Of a DNA stretch of 64,000 bases, positions 18,801 through 26,624 are shown one piece after another. Made by a program: the position numbers and the translations under genes. The stretch's first letter is position 1, and each line of letters opens with the position of its first letter. The notes beneath the pieces were generated by a model. That model was not told where the DNA came from. It saw nothing but the letters and a program-made list of their open reading frames with translations, and did not search any database. Source of the DNA: UBA1952 sp965246785 (GTDB lineage Bacteria > Bacteroidota > Bacteroidia > Chitinophagales > Chitinophagaceae); contig CBDFFM010000020.1 of assembly GCA_965246785.1 (NCBI GenBank), forward strand, positions 1 through 64,000. Direction: 5' to 3'.

Positions 18801-19706
18801 GGAATAATAACTCGGGCCCTGGTCATCTGAATAGATGCCATCTGCCGTAAGGCTATAGCCTATAATAGGCCGGTAGTTGCCGAAGCTATCCTTCTTGCGC
18901 AGCAGCGGGCCTGAAAGATTGAGGGTAAGCTGATTATTGTTGTAGCCTTCAAATGAATGCTCATACTGTAGGTTACCCCGATGGGTGGCGGTAGCTCCCT
19001 TAGTTGTAATGGTTACGAGACCCCCGGAGGCGTCACCGTAGCGGGCAGGAATGCCGGAAGAAAAGGTGGTGATGGTTTCCACCGAGCCGGGAGCCTGGTT
19101 CGTAAAATTGGTAGCGCCTGGAGGCAGCTGTACGCCATCCACTACGAATTTGGTACCTGAAGTACGCGCTCCGCCGATACTGAGGCCGCCACCAGAACCG
19201 CTCTGATACACCTGTGTGCTCAACGACGCGATGTCGGAGGTATTGCGTGTTGGCGCCCTTTCAATCTGCTCGGCTGTCTTTACCTGGCGGCCACCGGGAT
19301 TTTCCGGGTCAATGATGGGAGCTTGGAAGCCACGCACAGCATGAACTTCAACAGCAACATCCTTTCCGTTTTGTTTCACTATTGCTGCCGTAGTCAACTT
19401 CGCCTTCACCGTAACAATCTGGTCAGCAGCAACCACTACATTGCTGTAGGTAACGTCATGGCCTTGATAAGAGAACTTCACATCGTATCGGCCGCCATTA
19501 AGCGGCTTTACCACGAAATCCCCGTCAAAGTCCGTTAGGGTCTGGCCTTTCTGCTGGCCACCTTCAGTTACTAGCACGGCGCCGTTAATAATCGGGTTGC
19601 CCCGCTCATCCTGTAAGTTTCCCTTGATACCGGAATTCTGCGCGAAGATTACTCCGGGCAGCCATACCAGCATTATTACCATCGCAGAACGTAGAACACG
19701 ATTCAT
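15855..19706 (-). CDS. TonB-dependent receptor with carboxypeptidase-regulatory domain
   Basis: A 1283-residue outer-membrane receptor. A signal peptide (cleavage near residue 22, VIFA) is followed by a CarboxypepD_reg-like domain (GIKGNLQDERGNPIINGAVL), a plug (TSGTKFVVDGVQLPPGATN, SSGIPARYGDASGGLVTITTKG) and a long beta-barrel ending in aromatic LRLNF. The substrate cannot be told from sequence. It is the first gene of a three-gene set with the giant secreted protein 34 bp downstream and the PorV-like barrel. There is no SusD-type lipoprotein, so it is not a classical polysaccharide utilisation pair. Confidence 0.85.
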   Translation of the reverse strand: MNRVLRSAMVIMLVWLPGVIFAQNSGIKGNLQDERGNPIINGAVLVTEGGQQKGQTLTDFDGDFVVKPLNGGRYDVKFSYQGHDVTYSNVVVAADQIVTVKAKLTTAAIVKQNGKDVAVEVHAVRGFQAPIIDPENPGGRQVKTAEQIERAPTRNTSDIASLSTQVYQSGSGGGLSIGGARTSGTKFVVDGVQLPPGATNFTNQAPGSVETITTFSSGIPARYGDASGGLVTITTKGATATHRGNLQYEHSFEGYNNNQLTLNLSGPLLRKKDSFGNYRPIIGYSLTADGIYSDDQGPSYYSVYNVNADRLAQFQEHPLTLIQQNGVTRTDYSTNYLQANDFYTTKKHQNAEYRRGQIGGKVDVSLSDNLSLRVGGSYFIVDNPEYSRTLALFSLENTARTMSQTGRGYIRFTQKFGNKVSSDQLKDNAITNAFYTVQADYQKDYSTTQDKNLKHNTFDYGYVGKFEELYRPAYSVGSLDDASGVVGVRLRGYIPAGVIFTPSDKNPVRANYTKDFYALNPAPLSQTDIQAGRGLRNGDAPPDVYGLFSNVGAYASGRSGWRQSNNDQVAVGIDASFDLKHKKTTHSVEFGLYYQQRNERFYSINGAGLWGLMRQLTNRVVNQEVATKPTFIKNGVRYSLDDVNSGKINPSTSDTIVYDRKVDATAYSAFDLRLREKLYKSGQISNFFDYINTDKYDPSVYSLDLFGADDLLNSGTSQVGYHGYDYTGKLLTGNVNFNDFWTSKSTITLDDGQKFSYYNRPIGAYRPNYIAGYLSDYIQYKDFRITLGVRVERFDNNTKVLRDPYSLYPVATVADAPYISAAKPANIGDDYVVYVGGNSASNPKPTVIGYRNGDTWYDKTGREVQDPQVLKTGTNSAALQPLLQATLQSQTQGNIKDSSFNPDNSFTDYKPQVNVMPRINFSFPLSDNALFYAHYDVLYQRPQGGLAYGVQTDYLFLDQNPSDIYANSNLKPERAIDYEVGFQQRLSDRSGITFSGFYKERKDQIQVRPYLYAYPITYYTYGNRDFSTYKGLSLAYELRRLGNLSLNINYTLSFTEGTGSSAASANGGDGNRVSSSGVLSQLVASGLPNLRTQFPLTFDSRHNINAQIDYRFAGDRRGPIVGGIHPFENAGVQFIFRARSGEPYTKYASAQNQQSGSSNSPVIEGTINGSRLSGHYGFDVNVDKTISLKNRKPKEGEVARPSRLGLNIYAYSKNLFNIRDVQSVYGYTGRADDDGFLTSSIGIQTIGNQADAQSFTTLYNIHSQNPDFIGGPRTIFVGLRLNF

Positions 19707-19931
19707 ATGATATGTTATGTAATTTTAGCGTTTAAGCTGGTAAAGGTAAAAAAGTCTGTTAAAGGGGGCGTTGATTGGGCAAATTATTTCGTCTCCAAAA
19801 TGTCTCCATTTACCTACAATAGTGTTAAAGCTCTGATTTTGTTTACTTTATGCCTTCCTAATGGTCTTTGCTTCATATGCAATGCCTTAACCGCCATTAA
19901 CAGTTTTTATCAGTCTGACCGCTCAAACCGC

Positions 19932-20870
19932 TTACAGGCCTAAAATCTTGTCCCTCAATACCTCACTCATCTTATAAAGCGCCTCCCTAGTATAGCCCGC
20001 TATGTGAGGCGTTACAATCGCCGTCGGGTGACGCATTACTTCCTCCAGCAAGGCCCTTTTCGCCGCGCTCATGCGGCTCAAAGGCTCTTCTTCCCATACA
20101 TCAATGCCCGCCCCGGTTATTTTTCCACTTCGCATTCCTTCCATCAGCGCAGCCGCATCCACCACGCTGCCGCGGGATGTGTTGAGCAGTATGAATGGCC
20201 GGTTCATGCGCGCAACAAAATCCCTGTTCAGGTAATGATGCGTATCCGGAGCGATTTGCACATGGAAGCTTAAAATTTCTGCTTCAGCCAGTATCGGTTC
20301 GAGGTTTTCGCAGGGGCTGACGTAGCCGGGCGTGTTTGTAAGCGGCGCTTTATCATAAGCCAGAATGCGCATGTCCATCGTGGACAGTTTCCGCGCAAAG
20401 GCACGCCCCGTATGTCCAAAACCGATTAGGCCGATGGTCTTTCCCTCCAGCTCCATCCCCCGGTTTTCTTCGCGCAGCCAAAGGCCCCGCTTCACTTCTC
20501 CCGCGCTGTGCGCGATGCGTTTCGTAATGCCCAGAAGTAGCCCAAGCGCGTGCTCTGCAACGGCGTTACAGTTACCTTCCGGCGATGATAGGCAGGCAAT
20601 GCCTTTAGAGGCAGCATACGCCACATCCACTACCTCCATCCCGGAGCCCATGCGGCCTATCCAGCGCAGGCCGGGTGCGGCATCTATGAGCGCTCTATCT
20701 AACATCAGCTTTGTAGAAGTGATGATGCCAACACAATCCTGTATGAGCGCCGCCGCATCCGCCTGCTTTATGTCTGAAGCCCGCTCCAGCGTGTAGCCCG
20801 CGCCTTCCAGCGCGTCTGTGAGTACCACGTGTACCGGCGCGGCTATCAGCACTTTTCCTCCTACGCTCAT
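19932..20870 (-). CDS. D-isomer-specific 2-hydroxyacid dehydrogenase
   Basis: A 312-residue NAD-dependent dehydrogenase. GLIGFGHTGRAFARKL (about 147-162) is the dinucleotide-binding loop. The catalytic residues are Arg233 (LNTSRGSVVD), a glutamate in DVWEEEP (about 257-263) and His289 (VTPHIAGYT). It resembles phosphoglycerate dehydrogenase without the ACT domain, so serine synthesis, D-lactate or glyoxylate-type reactions are all possible. Its start codon overlaps the ksgA stop by 4 bp, indicating translational coupling. Confidence 0.85.
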   Translation of the reverse strand: MSVGGKVLIAAPVHVVLTDALEGAGYTLERASDIKQADAAALIQDCVGIITSTKLMLDRALIDAAPGLRWIGRMGSGMEVVDVAYAASKGIACLSSPEGNCNAVAEHALGLLLGITKRIAHSAGEVKRGLWLREENRGMELEGKTIGLIGFGHTGRAFARKLSTMDMRILAYDKAPLTNTPGYVSPCENLEPILAEAEILSFHVQIAPDTHHYLNRDFVARMNRPFILLNTSRGSVVDAAALMEGMRSGKITGAGIDVWEEEPLSRMSAAKRALLEEVMRHPTAIVTPHIAGYTREALYKMSEVLRDKILGL

Positions 20871-21721
20871 GCTGCAAGGTATTGATGATAGAGCCGCGCA
20901 AATTCTGTTACCGGGAGCTGCTCGGCACGCTTGCCCATTACTTCGTCCACGCTCAGGGCGCTTTCCGGTAAAGTGCCGCGCAGGGCATTCCGCAGCGTCT
21001 TGCGCCGCTGCCCAAAGGCCGCTTTCACCAGGCGGATAAAATTCTTCTTATCGTCAATGCCCAGCGGGTTGCCGATGCTTGTAAAGCGCAGCACGCCGCT
21101 CATTACTTTAGGCGGCGGCGTAAAGCAGCCCGGCGGTACGTCAAAGAGGTATTTCACTTCAAAGAAGGCTTGCAGAAGCACCGACAGAATGCCGTACATC
21201 TTGCTGCCCGGCCCGGCGGCTATGCGCTGCGCCACTTCTTTCTGAAACATACCCACCACCTCATCCACGCTTTCCGACCATTCCAGCATGCGGAACATGA
21301 TGGGCGAGGAGATATTGTACGGAAAATTGCCCACCACGCTGAAGGCCTCCTCAAAGGGCTTTTCCACGCGCAGCACATCGGCTTCTATAATCTTTCCCGC
21401 GATAGCGGGGTAATGCCGCAGGAGGTAGGCCACCTTCTCGCGGTCTATCTCCACGGCCTTGTAGTCCGTGTCCGGCCATTCCAATAAATATTTGGTAATG
21501 GCGCCGCCGCCGGGGCCTACTTCCAGAAGCCTCATGCCGGGCCGGCGCGTGACGCTCTCCACGATGCGGCGGCACATGCCCTCGTCGTGCAGGAAGTGCT
21601 GACCGAGGCTTTTTTTGAGGGTGTAATCCAAGGTAGGTGGCGCGGCATTGACCGCCGCGGGACAAAGGTTGGTAAAATGCGGGGGCATTCCCGGCAGTAC
21701 GGGCGATACATCGGCGGCCAA
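20867..21721 (-). CDS. ksgA: 16S rRNA (adenine1518/1519-N6) dimethyltransferase
   Basis: Dimethylates two adjacent adenosines in helix 45 of 16S rRNA during small-subunit maturation. Recognised by LDYTLKKSLGQHFL, the SAM motif LLEVGPGGGAITKYL, and the target-base motif NFPYNISSP, followed by PPPKVMSGVLRF. The longest frame starts at 21721 (284 residues) but the first 30 residues are not family-like; ATG at 21688 or TTG just before DYTLKK are alternatives. Coupled to the downstream dehydrogenase. Diverges from the M16 gene across a 21-bp tandem array. Confidence 0.93.
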   Translation of the reverse strand: MAADVSPVLPGMPPHFTNLCPAAVNAAPPTLDYTLKKSLGQHFLHDEGMCRRIVESVTRRPGMRLLEVGPGGGAITKYLLEWPDTDYKAVEIDREKVAYLLRHYPAIAGKIIEADVLRVEKPFEEAFSVVGNFPYNISSPIMFRMLEWSESVDEVVGMFQKEVAQRIAAGPGSKMYGILSVLLQAFFEVKYLFDVPPGCFTPPPKVMSGVLRFTSIGNPLGIDDKKNFIRLVKAAFGQRRKTLRNALRGTLPESALSVDEVMGKRAEQLPVTEFARLYHQYLAA

Positions 21722-21738
21722 AAGCCGCTTTTCTTGCT

Positions 21739-21885
21739 AAAAGATTGATTTTGAGCGCTGATTGCACTGCCGCAGGCGCGAAATGCGTTGCCGCAGATGC
21801 GAAATGTTTTGCCGTAGATACCATATGCGGCAGGGCAGGTGGGAAATGCGGCGCCGCAGATGGCATCTGTAAGCCCGCACCTACC
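21739..21885. repeat. Tandem array, 21-bp period, about 6 units (array 3)
   Basis: The words AAATGCG, AAATGTT, ATATGCGG, AAATGCGG and ATCTG occur at 21781, 21802, 21823, 21844 and 21865, exactly 21 bp apart; GCCGCAGATG recurs in the same phase. It fills the gap between the divergent ksgA and M16 genes. Both strands are open through it and yield seven-residue repeats (AADAKCF-like on plus), which would be fused to the M16 N-terminus if the upstream ATG were used; I regard this as an artefact. Confidence 0.85.
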
Positions 21886-21894
21886 TTCGCCCCC

Positions 21895-23187
21895 ATGACT
21901 ACCGCCCCCGACCGTAAGACCCCGCCGCCTATCCACGACGCCATAGAATTTGATTACAAGTTGTCGCCCATCAAAGAGCAGGCATTAGACAACGGCATCC
22001 CCTTTTACTGGCTCTCCGCTGGTGTACAGGATGTGGTGGAGGTGGACTTTGTCTTCCCGGCCGGAGTCTGGTATGAGGATAAGCCCGCCGTAGCTCAGGC
22101 CGTAGGCGGATTGCTGAAGAACGGCACCAGCCGCCGCAGCGCGCACGAGGTGAACGAGGCGCTGGAGTTTTTCGGCGCAAACCTGCGCGTAAATACCGGC
22201 GACGATTACTGCATTGTATCGCTGTACGCCCTCACCAAAGACCTGCCCCGCTTGCTGCCCATCGTGCAGGAGGTGCTCACGGACGCCGTCTTTCCGGAAG
22301 AAGAGGTGGCCATCCATAAGCAGAACGCTATCCAGCGCCTGCTGGTGAACCTGCGGCAATGCGAGTTTGTGGCCAACCAGCGCATTGATGCGCTGCTGTG
22401 GGGCGAGGCGCACCCGTATGGCCGCTATTCGCGCGTGGAAAAAATTGAGGCCATTACCCGCGAAGACCTGCTGGCTTTTTATAGAAAAGCCTATGCTTTG
22501 AGCGGAATGAAAATCTTCATGGCCGGCAAGGTGGACGAAGCGGATGCGGCGCTCATCAATTCAATTTTCGGCAACGCCGCTATCGTGCCTGCGGCGGAAA
22601 AGACTGACGAAATCTTTTCCGCGCCCGGCCCGTCGCATCAAAAGCACCGCGAGATAAACGACCCGGCAGGCGTGCAATCGGCCATCCGCATCGGGCGGCT
22701 TTTCCCTAACCGGCTGCACCCGGACTTCCCGAAGATGATAGTCCTCAATACGCTCTTCGGCGGCTACTTCGGCTCCCGCCTCATGTCCAACATCCGGGAG
22801 GATAAGGGCTACACCTATGGCATTTACTCATCCCTGCAGCCCAACGTGCGCGGCGGCTCCCTCACCATCCATACGGAGGTTGGCAGGACGGTAGCGGAGC
22901 AGGCCATTACCGAAATCTACAAAGAGATGGCAGCGCTGCGCGAAACGCCCGCCGATGACGACGAGCTGCTGCTGGTGAAGAACTACCTCCTCGGCGGCCT
23001 GCTGGGAGATTTAGACGGCCCTTTCCAAATCCTCCAGCGCTGGCGCACCCTCATCCTCAACGGCCTGGACGAGGCGCACTTCCACACCAACGTAGCCACC
23101 TACAAAAGCATCAGCGCGGCAGAGTTGCAGGCGCTGGCGCAACAGTATTACCAGCCGGAAGATTTTTACGAAATCGCGGTGGTGTAA
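21895..23187 (+). CDS. M16-family protein lacking the zinc motif (probable non-catalytic subunit)
   Basis: A 430-residue protein with the two-lobed M16 (pitrilysin) fold. FVFPAGVWYEDKPAVAQAVGGLLKNGTSRRS aligns with the entry to the active site, but the HxxEH zinc-binding motif is absent (AVGGLLKNGT stands there). The C-terminal arginine/tyrosine motif region (NIREDKGYTYGIYSSL) is kept. In M16 heterodimers one subunit is catalytic and the other supplies this R/Y motif, so this looks like the inactive partner. No catalytic M16 gene is adjacent in this window. Start at 21895 (MTTAPDRKTP) chosen because upstream codons belong to the repeat array. Confidence 0.85.
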   Translation: MTTAPDRKTPPPIHDAIEFDYKLSPIKEQALDNGIPFYWLSAGVQDVVEVDFVFPAGVWYEDKPAVAQAVGGLLKNGTSRRSAHEVNEALEFFGANLRVNTGDDYCIVSLYALTKDLPRLLPIVQEVLTDAVFPEEEVAIHKQNAIQRLLVNLRQCEFVANQRIDALLWGEAHPYGRYSRVEKIEAITREDLLAFYRKAYALSGMKIFMAGKVDEADAALINSIFGNAAIVPAAEKTDEIFSAPGPSHQKHREINDPAGVQSAIRIGRLFPNRLHPDFPKMIVLNTLFGGYFGSRLMSNIREDKGYTYGIYSSLQPNVRGGSLTIHTEVGRTVAEQAITEIYKEMAALRETPADDDELLLVKNYLLGGLLGDLDGPFQILQRWRTLILNGLDEAHFHTNVATYKSISAAELQALAQQYYQPEDFYEIAVV

Positions 23188-23215
23188 ATCCAGCGAATTA
23201 GATCTCGCCCACACT

Positions 23216-23351
23216 TGTCATCCTGAACGAAGTTTCGCGAAGCGTTACACAGTGAAGGAACTGTATGTTTCTGTGCAAGTATTTCCTGGCTGTAACATAC
23301 GGATACTTCACTGCGGCCAATGCTGCGCAAAGGTCTTCGTTCAGCATGACA
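23216..23351. repeat. Intergenic inverted repeat with TGTCATCCTGAACGAAG ends
   Basis: The left arm TGTCATCCTGAACGAAG (23216-23232) is complementary, with one mismatch, to CTTCGTTCAGCATGACA (23335-23351). About 100 bp lie between. Sequences with these ends are, from general knowledge, widespread between genes in Bacteroidota and often act as transcript ends. It separates the convergent M16 and P-type ATPase genes. Confidence 0.7.
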
Positions 23352-23370
23352 ATAAGAAGTAGGTGTCAGT

Positions 23371-25509
23371 CTAACCAATCCGCCGCACCGCCAGCCAGCC
23401 GGAATTAATCAGCAGCACCACGTCGCTCAGCGCCATTAGTCCCGCGCCCCATGTAGGCGAGAGGCCGCCCATGGCCGCCACCGGAATGGCGAGCACATTG
23501 TAGAGGAATGCCCAGAACAGATTAGCCTTAATCGTGCGCTCCGTAAGCGCCCCAATGCGCAGTGCGCGCGGCAAGGCGCTGAGCTTATTCCCCGAAAGAA
23601 TGACCTGCGCGCTCTGCACCGCAATGTGCGCCGCATCGCTCAGCGAGATGCCTACCGTGGCTGCCGCCAGCGAGGGCGCATCGTTGATACCATCGCCTAT
23701 CATGGCCGTGGGCGCCTTGGCCATTAAGCCTTTCAAGACCTCGCCTTTCATCAGCGGCGTCTGCTGCGCAAAGACTTTTTTAATGCGCAAAGACGCAGCT
23801 ACTGCATTGCACTTCTCCTGCCTGTCGCCGCTGAGGAGGATGGTGATGTAGCCGCGTTTTTTCAGCTCCGCAATCGTTGCCGCGGCATCAGGTCGCAACT
23901 CGTCTTGTAAGCGCAAGGCTCCGGCGTAGCGGCCGTCTTTGGTGAGATAAACATCCCAGCCTTCGGGTAATGTTGCACCGCCTGCCACTACCCATTGCGC
24001 AGCGCCCATGCGCCAATGCGCACCTTCCGCGTCCACGCCTTCCATGCCTGCGCCACGCTGCTCTCCGATTTGCGTCAGCGCCATCTTATCAACATCTTTC
24101 CACGCCGCCGCGATGGATGCCGAAACCGGGTGCGCCGAATGCGCGGCAAGTGTTGCCGCAATGCTTTTAAAAGTGGCTTCATCCGCAAGCGAAGCATCAA
24201 AAGCAAAATCAGTGAGCGCCATGCGGCCCGTTGTCAGGGTGCCGGTCTTGTCAAAGACCAATTGGCGCACGCTGTTCAGCCGTTGAAGGGTATCGCTTCC
24301 CTTTATGAGGATGCCGGCTCTTGCCGCACGGCCCAATCCGGCGGCGGCAGCGGCAGGCGTTGCCAGGCCAAGCGCGCATGGGCAGGAAATAACCAGCACC
24401 GCAACAGCCCGCATCATTGCCGCAGGCGCGTCAATGCCGAAGGCGTAATGGTTGAGCAGGAAGGTAAGAATGGCAATGCCAAGCACTGCCGGCACGAAGA
24501 TTGCGCTAATCTTATCCGCCAGGAGTTGCAGCGGGGCTTTCCCGCCCTGCGCTTCTCGCACCGCGCGGAGAATGCCTGCAAGTATGGAAGCATTGCCAAC
24601 GGCAGTTGCTTTTACCCGCAGGCTGCCGCTCGCTACGATGGTGCCGCCTACCACGGCATCGCCTTCGCGCTTGAAGGCGGGCGCGGACTCACCGGTAATC
24701 ATGCTTTCGTCCAGCTCCGCATCGCCTCGGATGATTTCGCCATCCACGGGTACGGCCTCGCCGGTGTGGATGAGCACTGCGTCTCCGCTGCGTATGTGGC
24801 GCTGCTCTACTTCCATCACTGTGTCTTTGCCGAGGCTGTCGGTCATTACGAGGCGGGCCTTGGTGGGCTGCAGGCGGGCGAGGGCGTCTATGGCGGCGGA
24901 TGTGGTTTTCACCACGCGGCTTTCCAGCCAATTGCCGGCCATGACGAGGGTGATGATGGAGGCCGCCGTCTCAAAGAAGAGGTAGCGGTGCGCCCCGCCC
25001 TGCATCGTGCCGAGCCAGCCGACGAGCGAATAGACGTACGCCGCAGCAGCACCGAGCAGGATGAGCACATTCATATTGGGCAGGCCGTGCATCAGGGAGC
25101 GGACGGCGCTCTTTCCGAACTGCCAGCATCCCAATCCAAAAACAACCGTAGCGAGCGCGGCCTGAAAGACCGGATTGTGCAGCAGCGGCCAACTCAGCCA
25201 CATGTGCGCCAGCAGGGGCAGCGTGAGGATGAGGCAAAGCGGGAAGACCCATTCCACGCTGTGCCCGTGATGATGGCCGGCATGAGCATCCGCGGCAGCG
25301 GCTTCTTCATCGCGCACTACGCGGTAGCCGAGGCTGTCTATGGCGTCGTAGAGATTGGTGGGTTCGGTGCCTTCGGGGGGCGTAAAGGATACTTCGCCGG
25401 TGGCGGCGTTGGCGCTTACGGCGCCCGCACCTTTGGACTTTAGCAGCCGCGTGATGCTGAGGGCGCAGTTGCCGCAGGTCATCCCTTCTACGGTGCAGGT
25501 GGTGAGCAT
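23371..25509 (-). CDS. Heavy-metal (probably Cu+) translocating P1B-type ATPase
   Basis: Pumps metal ions across the inner membrane using ATP. The 712-residue protein has one N-terminal HMA domain with MTCGNC (10-15), a His-rich linker (HAGHHHGHS, about 76-84), TGES (272-275) in the actuator domain, the membrane CPC at 376-378, DKTGTLT (phosphorylated Asp420), SAHP and GDGINDAPSL. The YN of helix 7 (LYNVLAIP) fits Cu+ pumps, but helix 8 reads MALSDVVLLINS, with Asp where Cu+ pumps usually have a second Ser. Copper is the best guess but specificity is not certain. Next to a flavin reductase on the same strand. Confidence 0.88.
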   Translation of the reverse strand: MLTTCTVEGMTCGNCALSITRLLKSKGAGAVSANAATGEVSFTPPEGTEPTNLYDAIDSLGYRVVRDEEAAAADAHAGHHHGHSVEWVFPLCLILTLPLLAHMWLSWPLLHNPVFQAALATVVFGLGCWQFGKSAVRSLMHGLPNMNVLILLGAAAAYVYSLVGWLGTMQGGAHRYLFFETAASIITLVMAGNWLESRVVKTTSAAIDALARLQPTKARLVMTDSLGKDTVMEVEQRHIRSGDAVLIHTGEAVPVDGEIIRGDAELDESMITGESAPAFKREGDAVVGGTIVASGSLRVKATAVGNASILAGILRAVREAQGGKAPLQLLADKISAIFVPAVLGIAILTFLLNHYAFGIDAPAAMMRAVAVLVISCPCALGLATPAAAAAGLGRAARAGILIKGSDTLQRLNSVRQLVFDKTGTLTTGRMALTDFAFDASLADEATFKSIAATLAAHSAHPVSASIAAAWKDVDKMALTQIGEQRGAGMEGVDAEGAHWRMGAAQWVVAGGATLPEGWDVYLTKDGRYAGALRLQDELRPDAAATIAELKKRGYITILLSGDRQEKCNAVAASLRIKKVFAQQTPLMKGEVLKGLMAKAPTAMIGDGINDAPSLAAATVGISLSDAAHIAVQSAQVILSGNKLSALPRALRIGALTERTIKANLFWAFLYNVLAIPVAAMGGLSPTWGAGLMALSDVVLLINSGWLAVRRIG

Positions 25510-25560
25510 GGATACGAAGCTATGAACGCTAAAGAAAAGGCTACGCCAATAAAGCCGTCA

Positions 25561-26283
25561 TTACCCGTACAGCTCCAAATGCACCCGCTTCTTCTCATAG
25601 CCCAGGGCTCCGATGCGGGCCTTTGCCTCATCAATCATGGCGCGCCAGCCGCAGAGCATGAATTGGGCGGGCGGGCGGGCGACGCACAATTCCTCATAGA
25701 CGGGATGCACGTAGCCGGTACGGCCATTCCAGGCCTCGCGGCTGAGGGTTGGGTGATAATGGAAGCCAGGTAGCTTCTCAGCAAGGCTTTCCAACTCTTC
25801 CCCATAAAGCAATTCCCCCCTATTGCGGCAGCCGAAGATGAGGTGGATGGGCCCGTGCTCCTGCGGATGGGCCGCGAGCCACGCCGCCATGCTGCGGAAG
25901 GGGGCCACGCCGGTGCCGGTGCAGATGAGGAAGAGGCTTTCGTCTAGCGGCAGGGGCTGCGGGAGCACGAATACGCCGTGCGGGCCGCGCAGGGTAAGGG
26001 GACTGCCTTCGGCAATTTCTTTAAAAAGGTAGGTGCTGCCCGCGCCGCCTTCTACGTGGACGATGATGAGCTCTATCACGTTGCCGCCGTCCGGCGCGGA
26101 GGCGATGCTGTAGGAGCGCCAGCGGCGGGTGCGCTGCTCGTGGATGGGCAGGTCGAGGGTAATGAACTGGCCGGGGCGAAAGTCAAAACATGTGGTACCG
26201 TGCAATTCTATGAAGAAGCGGCGGGTGGCGGCGTTGACGCTTTCAATGCGGCGGACGATGCCGCTTTGCCATTCGGGGAGCAT
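25561..26283 (-). CDS. Ferredoxin-NADP reductase-like FAD oxidoreductase
   Basis: A 240-residue two-domain flavoprotein. FRPGQFITLDLP and RSYSIASAP are the FAD-binding motif (RxYS), GTGVAPFRSM is the NAD(P)-binding start, and QFMLCGWRAMIDE is the C-terminal cysteine motif with terminal HLELYG. There is no [2Fe-2S] domain, so it needs a separate electron partner. It lies 51 bp upstream of the P-type ATPase on the same strand. Electron acceptor unknown. Confidence 0.85.
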   Translation of the reverse strand: MLPEWQSGIVRRIESVNAATRRFFIELHGTTCFDFRPGQFITLDLPIHEQRTRRWRSYSIASAPDGGNVIELIIVHVEGGAGSTYLFKEIAEGSPLTLRGPHGVFVLPQPLPLDESLFLICTGTGVAPFRSMAAWLAAHPQEHGPIHLIFGCRNRGELLYGEELESLAEKLPGFHYHPTLSREAWNGRTGYVHPVYEELCVARPPAQFMLCGWRAMIDEAKARIGALGYEKKRVHLELYG

Positions 26284-26356
26284 GGGGTGTTTTTCGGTTG
26301 GCGGGCTTTGCGGGCGGAAAGGTAGGGCACTTCCGGGGCGGCATACGGGCCGTTAC

Positions 26357-26575
26357 TTCCTTCGGAGAAAGGCTTCCCGGCGGCAGGAAAGGCAATTCCT
26401 GCCGCCGGAATTGGATTCCGGCGGCAGGGAAGCCGTTTCCGGCGGCAGGAATTGAAGCCCTTCCTTCGGAAAGGCCTTCCCGGCGGCGGGGAAGGTAATT
26501 CCTGCCGCCGGAATCCAATTCCGGCGGCAGGAAAAGTGTTTCCTGCCGCCGGGAAGGCCTTCCCGGCCGCCGCCG
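26357..26575. repeat. GC-rich tandem array, about 21-bp period, units in both orientations (array 5)
   Basis: Blocks of TTCCGGCGGCAGGAA or its complement TTCCTGCCGCCGGAA recur with TTCC at about 26375, 26396, 26416, 26437, 26477, 26499, 26519, 26540 and 26560. Spacing is 20-22 bp (40 across one diverged unit), mean about 21. The orientation of the GGCGGC core switches from unit to unit. The array fills the 341-bp gap between the Wzc gene and the flavin reductase. No coding potential is apparent. Confidence 0.85.
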
Positions 26576-26587
26576 GGCTATAAATGA

Positions 26588-26615
26588 AGCAGGCAAGCCT
26601 TTCGGCTTGCCTGCT
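26588..26615 (-). terminator. Hairpin downstream of Wzc gene
   Basis: AGCAGGCAAGCC pairs perfectly with GGCTTGCCTGCT over a 4-nt loop, just after the wzc-like stop codon on the minus strand. No long T-run follows, so termination strength is uncertain. Confidence 0.7.
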
Positions 26616-26624
26616 GTGTGCTCT

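Noticed and set aside
21745..21894. Fifty-residue N-terminal extension of the M16 protein with Cys-Ala repeats
   Set aside because: It coincides with array 3 and lacks family similarity; the ATG at 21895 fits better.
23995..25443. 482-residue plus-strand open frame
   Set aside because: It is antisense to the P-type ATPase gene, whose motifs are fully conserved; long antisense frames are common in GC-rich DNA.
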